A stretch of DNA of 64,000 nt from Yimella sp. cx-51 (GCF_017654605.1 NZ_CP072113.1:1860001-1924000); one strand, 5' to 3'; shown: positions 42,640-52,063, counted from the first letter of the stretch. Notes: generated from the sequence alone by a model not told the origin. Made by a program: numbers and translations.

Positions 42640-44772
42640 TCAGAGCGCCCCGATCTGGTCGAGCAGGAACGCGAACTCAAAGGCGTCCTGCTTCCAGGAG
42701 TCGTAGCGTCCGCTGCTGCCGGCGTGGCCGGCGACGATCTCGGTCTTGAGCACGATCGGTCGCTGTGCCGGATCGTTCAGCACGGTCTCGCGTAATGCCT
42801 GCACCCACTTCACCGGCTCGACGAACGAGACCCGGGTGTCGTTGATGCTCGTGGTCGCCAGCACGGCGGGATACACCTCGGCACGTACGTTCTCGTACGG
42901 CGTGTAGCTCTTCATGACCGCGTAGACCTGGGCGTCCTCGATCGGGTTGCCCCACTCCTCCCACTCACCCACCGTGAGCGGCAAGGTCGGGTCGAGGATC
43001 GTGGTGAGGGCGTCGACGAAGGGCACCGCTGCATGCACCGCACGGTAGAGCTCCGGCGCCTGGTTGACTGCCGCTCCGATGAGTAGACCGCCGGCCGAAC
43101 CCCCTTCTGCCGCAAGGCGATCGGACGCGACCCAGCCCTGGTCGATCAACCAGCGGGAACTGTCGACGAAGTCGTTGAAGGTGTTGGTTTTGGCGAGCAT
43201 CTTGCCCTCGTCGTACCACTTACGACCCATCTCGCCTCCACCACGCGGATGAGCGAGGGCGTAGACGACGCCGCGGTCGAGCATCGACAGCCTCAGCGCC
43301 GAGAAGGCCGGATCAAAGCTGGCTTCGTACGAGCCGTAGCCGTAGATGTAGCCCGGGTTGCTGCCGTCCGGTTCGACGTCGGCCCGCCGCGCGATGTCGA
43401 GCGGCAACTGCACCCCGTCTCGACCGCGCACCCACACACGCTCCTCGACGTAGTCGCTCGGGTCGAAGCCAGGCACCTCCTGCACCTTCAGCACGCTCGC
43501 CGCACCCGCTGCGTCGACATCGACGACAGTGCGCGGGGTCAGCAGAGAGGTGGCCACCAACTGCACCGCGGACGCCTCGTAGCTGGGATTGGACCCCGCG
43601 CCGAGCCGGGTTGCGGCGCCTTCGAGGACCACAGGTTTCGGTGCGCCGTACGGCTTTTCACTCGCCGTCTTGGCGATGAGATCGGCGGTCGGCAAACCAC
43701 CACGCCGCAGAAACATCGCGACGAACCCGGCGAATGACAGCGCACCGATCACACGTTCGCCGGCCGCGGGCGCATAGACAGATCGCCAGTTCGCGCGACC
43801 GGGAGCCTCGATCGGAGCCCAGGCGAGTTCGAAGTCAGCGTGATTCCCGTTGTGCGTCAACAGAATCCGGTCGCCGTCAACCTCCACCGAGTAGTCGAGC
43901 CCGCGGGTGCGGGGTTCGACGAACACCGGCTCGGACGTCGGGTCGGTCAGGTCCAGCAGCCGGACCTCGGTGGTGAGGCGCGATTCGGTGTGAATCACCA
44001 ACCACCGGTCATCGCGCGAGGAGTCGATGCCGAGCGAGAACAGTTCGTCCGGCTCCTCGACCACGAGCACGTCGTCTGCTGCCGAGGTGCCGAGTTCGTG
44101 ACGCCACACCTGGTGTGCCCGCCACGCGTCGTCCCGCCGCACGTAGAACAGGTGCGCACCGTCGAATGACCAGGCGAGGTCGTAGCTGGCCTGCTTCACC
44201 GCATCGTCCAGCACTCGTCCGGTCGAGATTTCGCGCACCTCGAGGTCGTACAACTCGCCGCCGGTGCGGTCGACCAGGATCGCCATCCGGTCGCCGGTGC
44301 GATCGATCTCCAGTGCGGCCAACTCGAAGAACTCAGAGCCTTCGGCTTCACGGTTGCCATCAACCAGCACCTGCTCCCCCGGCAGCGCCACACCCGACTG
44401 CGGATTCGGACGTGCGTCACCGGAATACGGTGCACGACAGTGGATCTCGTACTGCTCGCCCTCGACCGTGCGCACGAAGTACCACCAGTCGCCCAGACGG
44501 ACGGGCACTGAGACGTCGTTCTCGACGATGCGCGCCTTGAGCTCACCGAAGATCGTGTCGGTTCCCTCACGCAGGTGCTCGGTCATCGCCTCGGTGTAGG
44601 CGTTCTCGGCCTTGACCAGCGGCAACAGTCGCGGGTCTTCGTGGTCGCGCATCCAGGCGAAGTCGTCGACGAACACGTCGCCGTGGAAGGTGCGCTCGGC
44701 GGGCACCCGGTCAGCCAGCGGTGGCTGCGGCGTCGTCGAGGTCGGCGCCGATGTCGATGTCAATCCAGTCAC
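42640..44772 (-). CDS. ptrB: Oligopeptidase B (S9 family)
   Basis: A cytosolic trypsin-like oligopeptidase cutting after Arg/Lys. The 710-residue protein has an N-terminal beta-propeller and a C-terminal alpha/beta-hydrolase domain: YGSYEASFDPAFS, AHPRGGGEMGR, EGGSAGGLLIGAAVN (nucleophile Ser), LATTSINDTRVSF with the catalytic Asp, and AGHAGSSGRYD with the His. The GTG at 44772 is preceded by TAACGT plus 6 nt (leaderless). Confidence 0.94.
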   Translation of the reverse strand: MTGLTSTSAPTSTTPQPPLADRVPAERTFHGDVFVDDFAWMRDHEDPRLLPLVKAENAYTEAMTEHLREGTDTIFGELKARIVENDVSVPVRLGDWWYFVRTVEGEQYEIHCRAPYSGDARPNPQSGVALPGEQVLVDGNREAEGSEFFELAALEIDRTGDRMAILVDRTGGELYDLEVREISTGRVLDDAVKQASYDLAWSFDGAHLFYVRRDDAWRAHQVWRHELGTSAADDVLVVEEPDELFSLGIDSSRDDRWLVIHTESRLTTEVRLLDLTDPTSEPVFVEPRTRGLDYSVEVDGDRILLTHNGNHADFELAWAPIEAPGRANWRSVYAPAAGERVIGALSFAGFVAMFLRRGGLPTADLIAKTASEKPYGAPKPVVLEGAATRLGAGSNPSYEASAVQLVATSLLTPRTVVDVDAAGAASVLKVQEVPGFDPSDYVEERVWVRGRDGVQLPLDIARRADVEPDGSNPGYIYGYGSYEASFDPAFSALRLSMLDRGVVYALAHPRGGGEMGRKWYDEGKMLAKTNTFNDFVDSSRWLIDQGWVASDRLAAEGGSAGGLLIGAAVNQAPELYRAVHAAVPFVDALTTILDPTLPLTVGEWEEWGNPIEDAQVYAVMKSYTPYENVRAEVYPAVLATTSINDTRVSFVEPVKWVQALRETVLNDPAQRPIVLKTEIVAGHAGSSGRYDSWKQDAFEFAFLLDQIGAL

Positions 44773-44778
44773 CCCGAC

Positions 44779-44784
44779 ACGTTA
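44779..44784 (-). promoter_or_regulatory. -10 element TAACGT, leaderless start of ptrB
   Basis: TAACGT is followed by GTCGGG and the GTG at 44772. Confidence 0.7.
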
Positions 44785-44815
44785 ACCCCGCCTGAGTAGC
44801 CGCAGGACTCCCGGG

Positions 44816-47800
44816 TCAGGCCATGAGGCAGGTCGGGCCGAGCAACGCCTTGAGGTCGCCGAAGAGGGCCGGTGACGCAGCCACCTTGAGCTTGTCGTCG
44901 AGTTTCACCGTGACCTGCCGCCCGGGCTGGGTGAGCTTGATGTGCACCTCGGTGCCACCAGGGTGCTCGGCCAGCACACTCTTCAACTTCACGGCCAGAC
45001 CGTTGTTCGCCCGGGCCAGTGGCATCGTCAGGACGATGGGTCCGCGCAGATCACCCTTCAGCTCAGGGATGGTCATGTCCTGGGCACTCAGGCTGACCGA
45101 ATCATCCCGCGACATAACTTGACCTCGGATGACGCACACGGTGTCGGTGTTGAGCATCGTCGAGACCGTCATGTACGTCTTGGCGAAGAAGAGCACCTCG
45201 ATCGATCCCTCGAGGTCTTCTACCTCGGCGATCGCCCAAAGTTCGCCCTTCTTGTTGCGTTTCAGGGTGAGCCCGGTGACCAGACCGGCGATGGTGACGG
45301 TGGAGCGATCCTTGGGGGCGTCCTCCCCCAGCAGCTTGGAGATCGGGGTGTCGGCGTGCTGCGCCAACAGGTGCTCGATGCCGAACAGCGGGTGATCGGA
45401 GACGTACAACCCGAGCATGTCGCGCTCGAAGGCCAGCAGCGTCTGCTTGTCCCACTCGATGTCGGGGATCTGCGGCAACGCCGCGAAGGTGACGGCCTCC
45501 TCGTCGCCGAACCCACCGAAGAGGCTGTCCTGGCCGTGGGCCTCGTTGCGCTTCTCCTCCACCAACGAATCGACGTAGGTCTCGTGCACGTGCACCAGGC
45601 CCTGCCGCTTGTGCTGCAGATCGTCGAATGCGCCTGCCTTGATGAGGGATTCGATGGTGCGCTTGTTGCAGACCGGAGCCGGCACCTTGCGCAGGAAGTC
45701 TTCGAAGGAGGTGAACCGCCCCTTCTCCTCGCGCGCCTGCACGATGCCGTCGACGACATTGCCGCCGACATTACGGACGGCCGCCAGCCCGAACCGGATG
45801 TCTTCACCAACAGCGGCGAAGTCGTCGATCGACTCGTTGACATCGGGCGGCAGCACCTTGATGCCTAGCTTGCGGGTGTCGGCCAGGTAGATGGCCATCT
45901 TGTCCTTGGAGTCCTCGACCGAGGTCAGCAAGGCTGCGGCGTACTCGGCCGGGTAGTTGGCCTTGAGATACGCCGTCCAGACCGACACGAGCGCGTAACC
46001 GGCGGCGTGCGACTTGTTGAAGGCGTAGCCGGCGAACGGGAGCATGACATCCCACAGCGCCTGGGTGGCCTCGGGCGAATAGCCGTTCTTCGCCATGCCG
46101 GCCGAGAAGTTGTCCCACTCCTTGGCCAGCACCTCGGGCTTCTTCTTGCCCATCGCCCGCCGCAGCAGGTCTGCACCACCGAGGGTGTAACCGGCCAGCT
46201 CACGGGCGATCGCCATGATCTGCTCCTGGTAGATGAGCAGGTGGTAGGTCTCGCCAAGGATGGGGTCGAGGGCGTCCTTCAGTTCGGGGTGGATCGGTGC
46301 CACCGGCTTGCGGCCGTTCTTGCGATCGGCGTAGTCGGTGTGGGCGTTGGCGGCCATCGGGCCGGGGCGGTAGAGCGCCAACACAGCGGTGATGTCCTCG
46401 AAGCCGGTAGGCGCCATCTGCCGCAGCAACGTGCGCATGCCGCCACCGTCGAGCTGGAAGACGCCGAGTGTGTCGCCGCGGCCGAGCAGTTCGTAGGTCG
46501 TGGGGTCGTCCAGCGGGATCGTCTCGGTGCTGAGGTGCTCACCGCGGTTGGCCTCGATGTTCTTGATCGCCTGGTCGATGATGCCCAGATTGCGCAGGCC
46601 CAGGAAGTCCATCTTGACCAGACCCATCTCCTCGCACTGCGGGTAGGAGAAGCCGGTGATGATGGTGCCGTCCTTGTCGCGGCGGTGCATCGGGATGAGC
46701 TCGAGCAGCGGCGCGGACGACAGGATGACGGCGGCGGCGTGCACACCCGTCCCCCGGATCTTGCCTTCGAGACCGCTGGCCGTCTCGAAGATCTTCTTGA
46801 CCTCCGGCTGGGCCTCGATCATGGCCCGGAAGTCGCCGCCCTCGTTGTAGCGCGGGTGCTCCTTGTCATAGGTCGAGCCCAGCGGTACGCCCTTGCCCTG
46901 GACATCCGGTGGCATGGCCTTGGAGATCTGGTCACCGAGGCTGAACGGGAAGCCGAGGATGCGGTTGGCGTCCTTGATCGCGGCCTTCGCCTTGATCGTG
47001 GAGAAGGTGTTGACCTGCGCGGTGTAATCGGCGCCGTACTTCTCGGTGACGTAACGCACCATCTTGTCGCGCTGACGATCATCGAAGTCGAGGTCGACAT
47101 CGGGCGGGCTGATGCGCTCGGGGTTGAGGAACCGCTCGAAGAGCAGTCCGTGCTCCAGCGGGTCGAGCTCGATGATGCGGGTGAGGTATGCCACCAGCGA
47201 ACCAGCAGCCGAACCACGGCCGGGGCCGAGCGGGATGCCGTTGTCGCGGGCGTACTTGCAGATGTCGGCAACCACGAGGAAGTAGGAGCTGAAGCCCATC
47301 GGCTCGATGACCGACATCTCGGTCTCGATGCGCTCCCACACACCCTCGGGGACGTCGTCGCCGTAGCGCTCGACGACCCCCAGTTTGATCTGCTCGCGCA
47401 GGTATTCGCCCTGGGTCTGCTCCTCCGGGACGTCGGGGAACTGCGGCATACGGTCGACGTGGTTGAACACCTCGTCGTACGACTCGATCTGCTCGGCGAT
47501 CGCCAGCGTGTTGTCGCAAGCCTGCGGCAGTTCACGGAACAGCTCGCGCATCTCGTCGGCAGACTTGATGTAGTAGCCGGATCCGTTGAACTTGAAGCGA
47601 GTTGGGTCGTCCTTGTTGCGACCCACACCGACGCACAGCAGGTCGTCGTGGCTGTCGGCCTGGTCTTCAGTGACGTAATGGGAGTCGTTGGTGGCCAGCA
47701 GCGGGAGGTCGAGCCGCTTGGCCACCCGCAGCAGGTCTTGGCGCACTTGGCGTTCGATGTCGACGCCGTGGTCCATCAGCTCGAGGTAGAAATTGCCCTT

Positions 47801-48388
47801 GCCGAAGATGTCCTGCAACTCGGCTGCAGCCGCGCACGCTTCCTCGAACTGGCCGAGGCGGAGCCGGGTCTGCACCGCACCCGACGGGCAGCCCGTGGTG
47901 GCGATGATGCCGTCGGCGCGCGCCGCCAGGATCTCGTTGTCCATACGCGGCTTGCCGTAGAAGCCCTCGAAACTGGCCAGCGAGCTCAGCGCGAAGAGAT
48001 TGCGTAGACCTTGGGCGTTCTTGGCCCACATCGTCATGTGCAGGTAGCGACCGCCACCGGAGATGTCCTTGCCGCCCTCACCGTCGACGTTGTTGTCGCG
48101 CTGACCGCTGGTGGCCCAGAACTCCTGCTTGCGATTACGCCGGTCGGACGGGGCGACGTAGGCCTCGATGCCGATGATCGGCTTGACGCCCGGGAACGCC
48201 TTGGCGGCTTCTTGGAAGTCGTAGGCGCCGAACATGTTGCCGTGATCGCTCATCGCGACAGCCGGCATGCCGAGGCGTTCGACCTCCTTGAACAGCGGTT
48301 TCACCTGAGCTGCGCCATCCAGCATGGAGTACTCCGTGTGGACGTGTAGGTGGACGAAATCGTTGCGGGAGGCAGGTGAGCTGGACAT
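44816..48388 (-). CDS. dnaE: DNA polymerase III alpha subunit
   Basis: The replicative polymerase catalytic subunit. The 1190-residue protein starts with the PHP domain (FVHLHVHTEYSMLDGAAQ), followed by the polymerase core with GRGSAAGSLVAYLTRI, the catalytic PDVDLDFDD, FNKSHAAGYALVSVWTAYL, and C-terminal HhH and OB-fold parts (VTIAGLVTGLTLKRNKKGELWA). Length and order agree with actinobacterial DnaE1 rather than the shorter error-prone DnaE2. ATG 48388 is set by TAGACT 7 nt upstream. Confidence 0.98.
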   Translation of the reverse strand: MSSSPASRNDFVHLHVHTEYSMLDGAAQVKPLFKEVERLGMPAVAMSDHGNMFGAYDFQEAAKAFPGVKPIIGIEAYVAPSDRRNRKQEFWATSGQRDNNVDGEGGKDISGGGRYLHMTMWAKNAQGLRNLFALSSLASFEGFYGKPRMDNEILAARADGIIATTGCPSGAVQTRLRLGQFEEACAAAAELQDIFGKGNFYLELMDHGVDIERQVRQDLLRVAKRLDLPLLATNDSHYVTEDQADSHDDLLCVGVGRNKDDPTRFKFNGSGYYIKSADEMRELFRELPQACDNTLAIAEQIESYDEVFNHVDRMPQFPDVPEEQTQGEYLREQIKLGVVERYGDDVPEGVWERIETEMSVIEPMGFSSYFLVVADICKYARDNGIPLGPGRGSAAGSLVAYLTRIIELDPLEHGLLFERFLNPERISPPDVDLDFDDRQRDKMVRYVTEKYGADYTAQVNTFSTIKAKAAIKDANRILGFPFSLGDQISKAMPPDVQGKGVPLGSTYDKEHPRYNEGGDFRAMIEAQPEVKKIFETASGLEGKIRGTGVHAAAVILSSAPLLELIPMHRRDKDGTIITGFSYPQCEEMGLVKMDFLGLRNLGIIDQAIKNIEANRGEHLSTETIPLDDPTTYELLGRGDTLGVFQLDGGGMRTLLRQMAPTGFEDITAVLALYRPGPMAANAHTDYADRKNGRKPVAPIHPELKDALDPILGETYHLLIYQEQIMAIARELAGYTLGGADLLRRAMGKKKPEVLAKEWDNFSAGMAKNGYSPEATQALWDVMLPFAGYAFNKSHAAGYALVSVWTAYLKANYPAEYAAALLTSVEDSKDKMAIYLADTRKLGIKVLPPDVNESIDDFAAVGEDIRFGLAAVRNVGGNVVDGIVQAREEKGRFTSFEDFLRKVPAPVCNKRTIESLIKAGAFDDLQHKRQGLVHVHETYVDSLVEEKRNEAHGQDSLFGGFGDEEAVTFAALPQIPDIEWDKQTLLAFERDMLGLYVSDHPLFGIEHLLAQHADTPISKLLGEDAPKDRSTVTIAGLVTGLTLKRNKKGELWAIAEVEDLEGSIEVLFFAKTYMTVSTMLNTDTVCVIRGQVMSRDDSVSLSAQDMTIPELKGDLRGPIVLTMPLARANNGLAVKLKSVLAEHPGGTEVHIKLTQPGRQVTVKLDDKLKVAASPALFGDLKALLGPTCLMA

Positions 48389-48395
48389 CGCGACG

Positions 48396-48401
48396 AGTCT
48401 A
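48396..48401 (-). promoter_or_regulatory. -10 element TAGACT, leaderless start of dnaE
   Basis: TAGACT ends 7 nt before the ATG at 48388. Confidence 0.6.
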
Positions 48402-48459
48402 AGTGCGACCTACGACAGCCGCCTCCTCAGCGCGCAAGGTGGGACGAATGAGGCGCGTG

Positions 48460-48726
48460 TTATGGGCCTTGCCGCTTCACCGAAACGTCCTCAGCCCGCT
48501 CACGCATAGCCTCGGCCGTCGCACCATGAACAGAGGCCGCAAACAGCAAGAACAGCGACACCGCGATCACCACACCCGCCAACTGCAGCAGGAAGATCCA
48601 GTCGGGTACGCCCCGGAACCACTGGACAACAGCCGCCACAACGAGTCCCCCAGCGCCCAGGAACGCCAAGCGTGACAGCACACGAGCGACCTTCGCGTGG
48701 AAGCTCTCGACCCCAATAAAATCCAC
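48460..48726 (-). CDS. Small two-helix membrane protein, unknown
   Basis: An 88-residue protein with an amphipathic N-terminus and two membrane segments (about 19-37 and 44-64), then a charged tail. No family recognised. GTG 48726 is preferred because AGGAAG lies 9 nt upstream; an earlier GTG at 48747 would add seven residues and lacks such a site. It follows rluD on the same strand and may be cotranscribed. Confidence 0.6.
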   Translation of the reverse strand: MDFIGVESFHAKVARVLSRLAFLGAGGLVVAAVVQWFRGVPDWIFLLQLAGVVIAVSLFLLFAASVHGATAEAMRERAEDVSVKRQGP

Positions 48727-48752
48727 GTCGGGTGACTTCCTACGCACAGCCG

Positions 48753-49682
48753 TCAGGCTCGGACTATGTCGAGCGCCCGTTGCAGATCAGCCGGGTACGG
48801 GCTCTCGAACGTGACCCAGTCGCCCGAACCGGGGTGGGCGAAGCCGAGCTTGACCGCATGCAGCCACTGGCGCTCCAGGCCCAGTTTCTTGGCCACGGTC
48901 GGGTCGGAGCCGTAGAGCGGGTCGCCGACGCACGGGTGGTGCAGCGCGGAGAAGTGCACTCGGATCTGGTGGGTGCGGCCGGTCTCGAGGTGGATCTCCA
49001 TCAAGGACATCGACCGGAAGGCCTCGAGGAGTTCGTAGTGGGTCACGCTCGGGCGGCCCGCCTGCATCACCGCGAACTTGTAGTCGTGGTTGGGGTGGCG
49101 CCCGATGGGCGCCTCGATCGTGCCGACCACCGGGTCGGGCAGGCCCTGGACGAGAGCGTGATAGGTCTTGTCGACGGTGCGATCGCGGAAAGCCTGTTTC
49201 AGCACCGTGTAGGCCCGCTCTGACTTCGCCACCACCATGAGGCCGGAGGTGCCGACGTCCAGTCGCTGCACGATGCCTTGCCGCTCTGGAGCCCCGGACG
49301 TGGAGATGCGGTAGCCGGCACCGGCCAGACCACTGACGACATCGGGGCCGTCCCAACCCACGCTCGGGTGGGCGGCGACACCGGCCGGTTTGTCGACGAC
49401 GACCATCTCGGTGTCGTCGTGGACGATGCGCAGGTCGTCGATCTTCTGCGGCTTGACCTGTGGGGTGCGGTCGACCACAGCCGGAATCGCCACCTCGAGC
49501 CACTGGCCCGCGCTGACCCGGTCCGATTTGGCCACCGTCCGCTGGTCGAGCGTCACCGCGCCGGTCGAGACCAGCTCAGCGGCTCGCGTCCGGGAGAAAC
49601 CGAGGACGCGCGCGATGGCGGCGTCGACCCGCTCCCCCTCCAGCCCCTCGGGAATGGACAGGGCTTTCAGATCGTCAGTCAT
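48753..49682 (-). CDS. RluA-family pseudouridine synthase (RluD-like)
   Basis: The 309-residue protein has an N-terminal S4 RNA-binding domain ([21 protein letters not shown]) and the synthase domain with the catalytic Asp in [16 protein letters not shown] (family HRLD, here QRLD), GRTHQIRVH and VGDPLYG. RluD-type enzymes modify helix 69 of 23S rRNA; the exact target is inferred. It overlaps lspA by 8 bp, and rluD-lspA adjacency is common. Confidence 0.92.
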   Translation of the reverse strand: MTDDLKALSIPEGLEGERVDAAIARVLGFSRTRAAELVSTGAVTLDQRTVAKSDRVSAGQWLEVAIPAVVDRTPQVKPQKIDDLRIVHDDTEMVVVDKPAGVAAHPSVGWDGPDVVSGLAGAGYRISTSGAPERQGIVQRLDVGTSGLMVVAKSERAYTVLKQAFRDRTVDKTYHALVQGLPDPVVGTIEAPIGRHPNHDYKFAVMQAGRPSVTHYELLEAFRSMSLMEIHLETGRTHQIRVHFSALHHPCVGDPLYGSDPTVAKKLGLERQWLHAVKLGFAHPGSGDWVTFESPYPADLQRALDIVRA

Positions 49683-50286
49683 CGTTGTCGGTGTCCGTCG
49701 TTGCGTGCTTGGTGTTCTTGGTGGAGTGCTTCGTGCTGGATTTGTCGTCGTCGAGCCGGGTGCCGTCGAGCCCCATGCCCCGGATCGAGAGCAGGGCGAT
49801 CAGGCAGGCCGCCGAGACCACGCAGATGTCGGCGACGTTGAAGATCGGCCAGTGCGGCAGTTGCAGGAAGTCGACGACATGGCCCTTTCCGAAACTCGGC
49901 TCGCGGAAGAACCGGTCGGTCAGGTTGCCCAGCGCTCCACCGATGAGCAGGCCGAGGCCGAGGGCCCACGGCTTGCTGCGCAGCCTGCGGGCCGAGTAGA
50001 TCGTGAACGCGATGACGACGCAGGCGATGATCGTGAGCACCCAGGTGGCATTGGTGCCGATCGAGAAGGCGGCTCCCGGGTTGAAGGTGAGGTTGAGCCG
50101 CAGCAAGCTGCCGATCAACTCGTGCGGATCACCCGGATCCAGTGCTGCCAGCGCCCACTGCTTGGTGACTTGATCGAGGGCATAGCCCACGACCGCAACG
50201 GCCACCAGGACGCTGATCGAACTACGTCGGGTCGTGCGGGTTTCGGCTGATGAGGTCAGTGCCTCTTCTCCTGCTGCTGTTTGCAT
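49675..50286 (-). CDS. lspA: Lipoprotein signal peptidase (signal peptidase II)
   Basis: LspA removes signal peptides from prolipoproteins such as CtaC. About 203 residues with four membrane helices; the catalytic Asp residues are in GNLTDR and FNVADICV, and NPGAAFS is conserved. A hydrophilic Lys/Thr/Asp-rich tail of about 30 residues follows. The start is ambiguous: ATG 50286 overlaps the upstream gene by 31 bp, while a CTG at 50259 overlaps its stop (CTGA) and has AGGAG eight bases upstream. Confidence 0.93.
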   Translation of the reverse strand: MQTAAGEEALTSSAETRTTRRSSISVLVAVAVVGYALDQVTKQWALAALDPGDPHELIGSLLRLNLTFNPGAAFSIGTNATWVLTIIACVVIAFTIYSARRLRSKPWALGLGLLIGGALGNLTDRFFREPSFGKGHVVDFLQLPHWPIFNVADICVVSAACLIALLSIRGMGLDGTRLDDDKSSTKHSTKNTKHATTDTDNDD

Positions 50287-50711
50287 TGCATGCACAGTGT
50301 CGCACGCGGGAAAGCCTGCAGCCGCTCCTTGCCGATCGCCTGGCCGCAGTTCTCGCAGATGCCGTACGTGCCGTCGTCGATCCGGGCCAGCGCACGCTGT
50401 GCCTGCTCCAGTGCCCGGCGGCTGTTCTGGGCGAGGTTGTACTCCGATTCGCGGTCATAGGCCTTGGTGCCGAGATCGGCCTGGTCATCACCCGCGCCGC
50501 TGCTGCTGTCGGTGATCAGCCCGGCGATATCACTCTCGATCGACTTCAACTCGCCTTCGAGCCGTTCGACATCAGCTGAGAGCTCGTCGCGCACCTGCGC
50601 CAATTCCTCTGCGGTCCAAGGAGATTCGTCGTCGCGGACCGCGAGGGATACCGATGCGTCACTGCTCTTGTTCACTGCTGCTCTTTTCGTAGCCGGGCTC
50701 TTCGCCGCCAT
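50256..50711 (-). CDS. TraR/DksA C4 zinc-finger protein
   Basis: The 151-residue protein has a basic N-terminus, a coiled-coil hairpin region (about 40-110) and a C4 zinc finger (CENC...CMQC). Proteins of this type bind RNA polymerase in proteobacteria (DksA); actinobacterial members next to lspA are less studied. ATG 50711 has GGAGG seven bases upstream. It is translationally coupled to lspA. Confidence 0.9.
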   Translation of the reverse strand: MAAKSPATKRAAVNKSSDASVSLAVRDDESPWTAEELAQVRDELSADVERLEGELKSIESDIAGLITDSSSGAGDDQADLGTKAYDRESEYNLAQNSRRALEQAQRALARIDDGTYGICENCGQAIGKERLQAFPRATLCMQCKQQQEKRH

Positions 50712-50779
50712 CGGAGGTCCTCCCGTCAAGGGCGTACTCCACGCCCGCCATGCTCGTCCAGCACCGGGCGAACGGCCTG

Positions 50780-50785
50780 AGAATA
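50780..50785 (-). promoter_or_regulatory. -10 element TATTCT of the TraR/DksA-lspA-rluD operon
   Basis: TATTCT suggests a start near 50773 and a leader of about 62 nt ending with GGGAGG. Confidence 0.45.
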
Positions 50786-50860
50786 GGCGACGAGTGCCCG
50801 CGGCAGGCGCGAAACGCCCAGCAATCCTGAAGTTTCGAAACGTCGAGGCAGAACGCCGGA

Positions 50861-50889
50861 GGCGGCCGCCCCGATGGGACGACCGCCTT
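50861..50889 (-). terminator. Terminator hairpin downstream of divIVA
   Basis: A 13-bp stem (50861-50873 with 50877-50889) fully paired in the - strand RNA if two G-U pairs are allowed, with a 3-nt loop. Confidence 0.6.
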
Positions 50890-50923
50890 CGGTCAGCTAG
50901 CTGAAGCTTCCTCCAGCTGCGGT

Positions 50924-52063
50924 TCAGCCCTGCTGGTTGTCGCGCTTGACGTCGTCCAGACCGACCGACTTCAGCTGGTCGAGCTGGCCTTCGATGTAAC
51001 CGCGCAGCTTGCTGCGGTAGTCACTCTCGAAGCCACGCAACGAATCGATCTTGCTCGTGAGCGCATCGCGCTGCGAGCCGAGGTCGGTGAGCACGGTGGT
51101 GCGCTCGTCGTTGGCGGTCTTGATGAGGTCGTCGTGCTTGTGCTGACCTGTGGAGATCAACTCGTCGTGTCGCGCCTGGCCGGTCTTGACGAGGTCGTCG
51201 TGCTTGGCCTGACCGCTGTTCACCAGCTCGTCGTACTTGCTCTGGCCACGCTGCACGAAGTCGTCGAACTTCGCCTTACCGGTCGACAAGAACTCGTCGT
51301 ACTTGCTCTGACCGGTGCGCACGAGCTCCTCGCTCTTGCTGTTGGCGTCGCCGACCACCTTGTCGTGGTGGTCCTGCGCGTCACGAATGAGCTTGTCGCG
51401 AGTGGCCTCACCTTCGCGGACGTGCTCGTCGTGCAGCTTCTGGGCCAGCGCAATGACACCTGCTGCGCTACCGGCTCCCGCACCCGCGGCGCCTGCGCCA
51501 GCGGCGAAGCCGTGGGTCTCACCCTGCTGCGGCTCGGGCCGCTTCGGAGCAGGAGCCGCAGCGGCCGCTGCGGCGTTGTCCTGCGCCGTCTTCAAGTCGC
51601 GCTCGGCGGCGGCAACCTGCTCGCGCAGACCGTTGAGCTTGTCCTGCTCGGCCTTGGTGTCGTGCTGCGCCTTGGCCAGCTCGTCACGAGCGGTCTTCAG
51701 GCGGCCTTCGATGTCCTTGAGTTCGCGCTGGGCGGCGTCCACCTTGCGCTGGGCAGCGGCGTGATCGGGCGCCGGGGGCGCGGGTGCGGCCGGCGTGATC
51801 GCCGGGACGCTCTGCGTCGGGGCATCGCCCACCGGCACTGCTGTCGACGGGTCGCCCTTGGCGAGGTTGGCCGGCTTGCCTGAGGAACGACGGCAGTCGG
51901 CCAACTGGGTGGCGAGCTCCTCGTTCTCAGCGTTCAATCGGCGCAGCTCAACGACGATTTCGTCAAGGAAGTCGTCCACCTGGATCTCGTCATAGCCGCT
52001 CTTACCAAACCCCTTGGGCTTGGTGAACTCCTTCTTGACTACATCCTCAGGCGTCAACGCCAT
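50924..52063 (-). CDS. divIVA: DivIVA/Wag31-family polar growth protein with hendecad repeats
   Basis: DivIVA binds curved membrane and recruits the cell-wall machinery in actinobacteria. The 379-residue protein starts with the conserved lipid-binding domain (ALTPEDVVKKEFTKPKGFGKSGYDEIQVDDFLDE). A Pro/Ala linker, a classical coiled coil (about 105-165) and a Gly/Ala stretch follow. Then come about ten tandem 11-residue units (about 217-326) and a C-terminal helix. The ATG at 52063 with GAGGTGA upstream is the family start. It closes the dcw cluster as in M. tuberculosis (wag31). Confidence 0.95.
   Translation of the reverse strand: MALTPEDVVKKEFTKPKGFGKSGYDEIQVDDFLDEIVVELRRLNAENEELATQLADCRRSSGKPANLAKGDPSTAVPVGDAPTQSVPAITPAAPAPPAPDHAAAQRKVDAAQRELKDIEGRLKTARDELAKAQHDTKAEQDKLNGLREQVAAAERDLKTAQDNAAAAAAAPAPKRPEPQQGETHGFAAGAGAAGAGAGSAAGVIALAQKLHDEHVREGEATRDKLIRDAQDHHDKVVGDANSKSEELVRTGQSKYDEFLSTGKAKFDDFVQRGQSKYDELVNSGQAKHDDLVKTGQARHDELISTGQHKHDDLIKTANDERTTVLTDLGSQRDALTSKIDSLRGFESDYRSKLRGYIEGQLDQLKSVGLDDVKRDNQQG
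51086..51415 (-). repeat. Ten tandem 33-bp (11-residue) repeats in divIVA
   Basis: Units such as TGQSKYDEFLS, TGKAKFDDFVQ, RGQSKYDELVN, SGQAKHDDLVK, TGQARHDELIS and TGQHKHDDLIK follow without gaps. The best six lie at 51119-51316; flanking units are more diverged. Confidence 0.88.

Noticed and set aside
46007-48007. A 666-codon reading frame antisense to dnaE
   Set aside because: No domain, Val/Gly/Arg/Asp-rich composition and complementary phase to dnaE; other long antisense frames over lpdA (28088-29494), sucB (29659-31338) and gcvT/pepB (26468-27685) were rejected for the same reason.
51086-51415. 33-bp tandem repeats as a mobile or CRISPR-like array
   Set aside because: They are in frame, protein-level hendecad repeats within divIVA.
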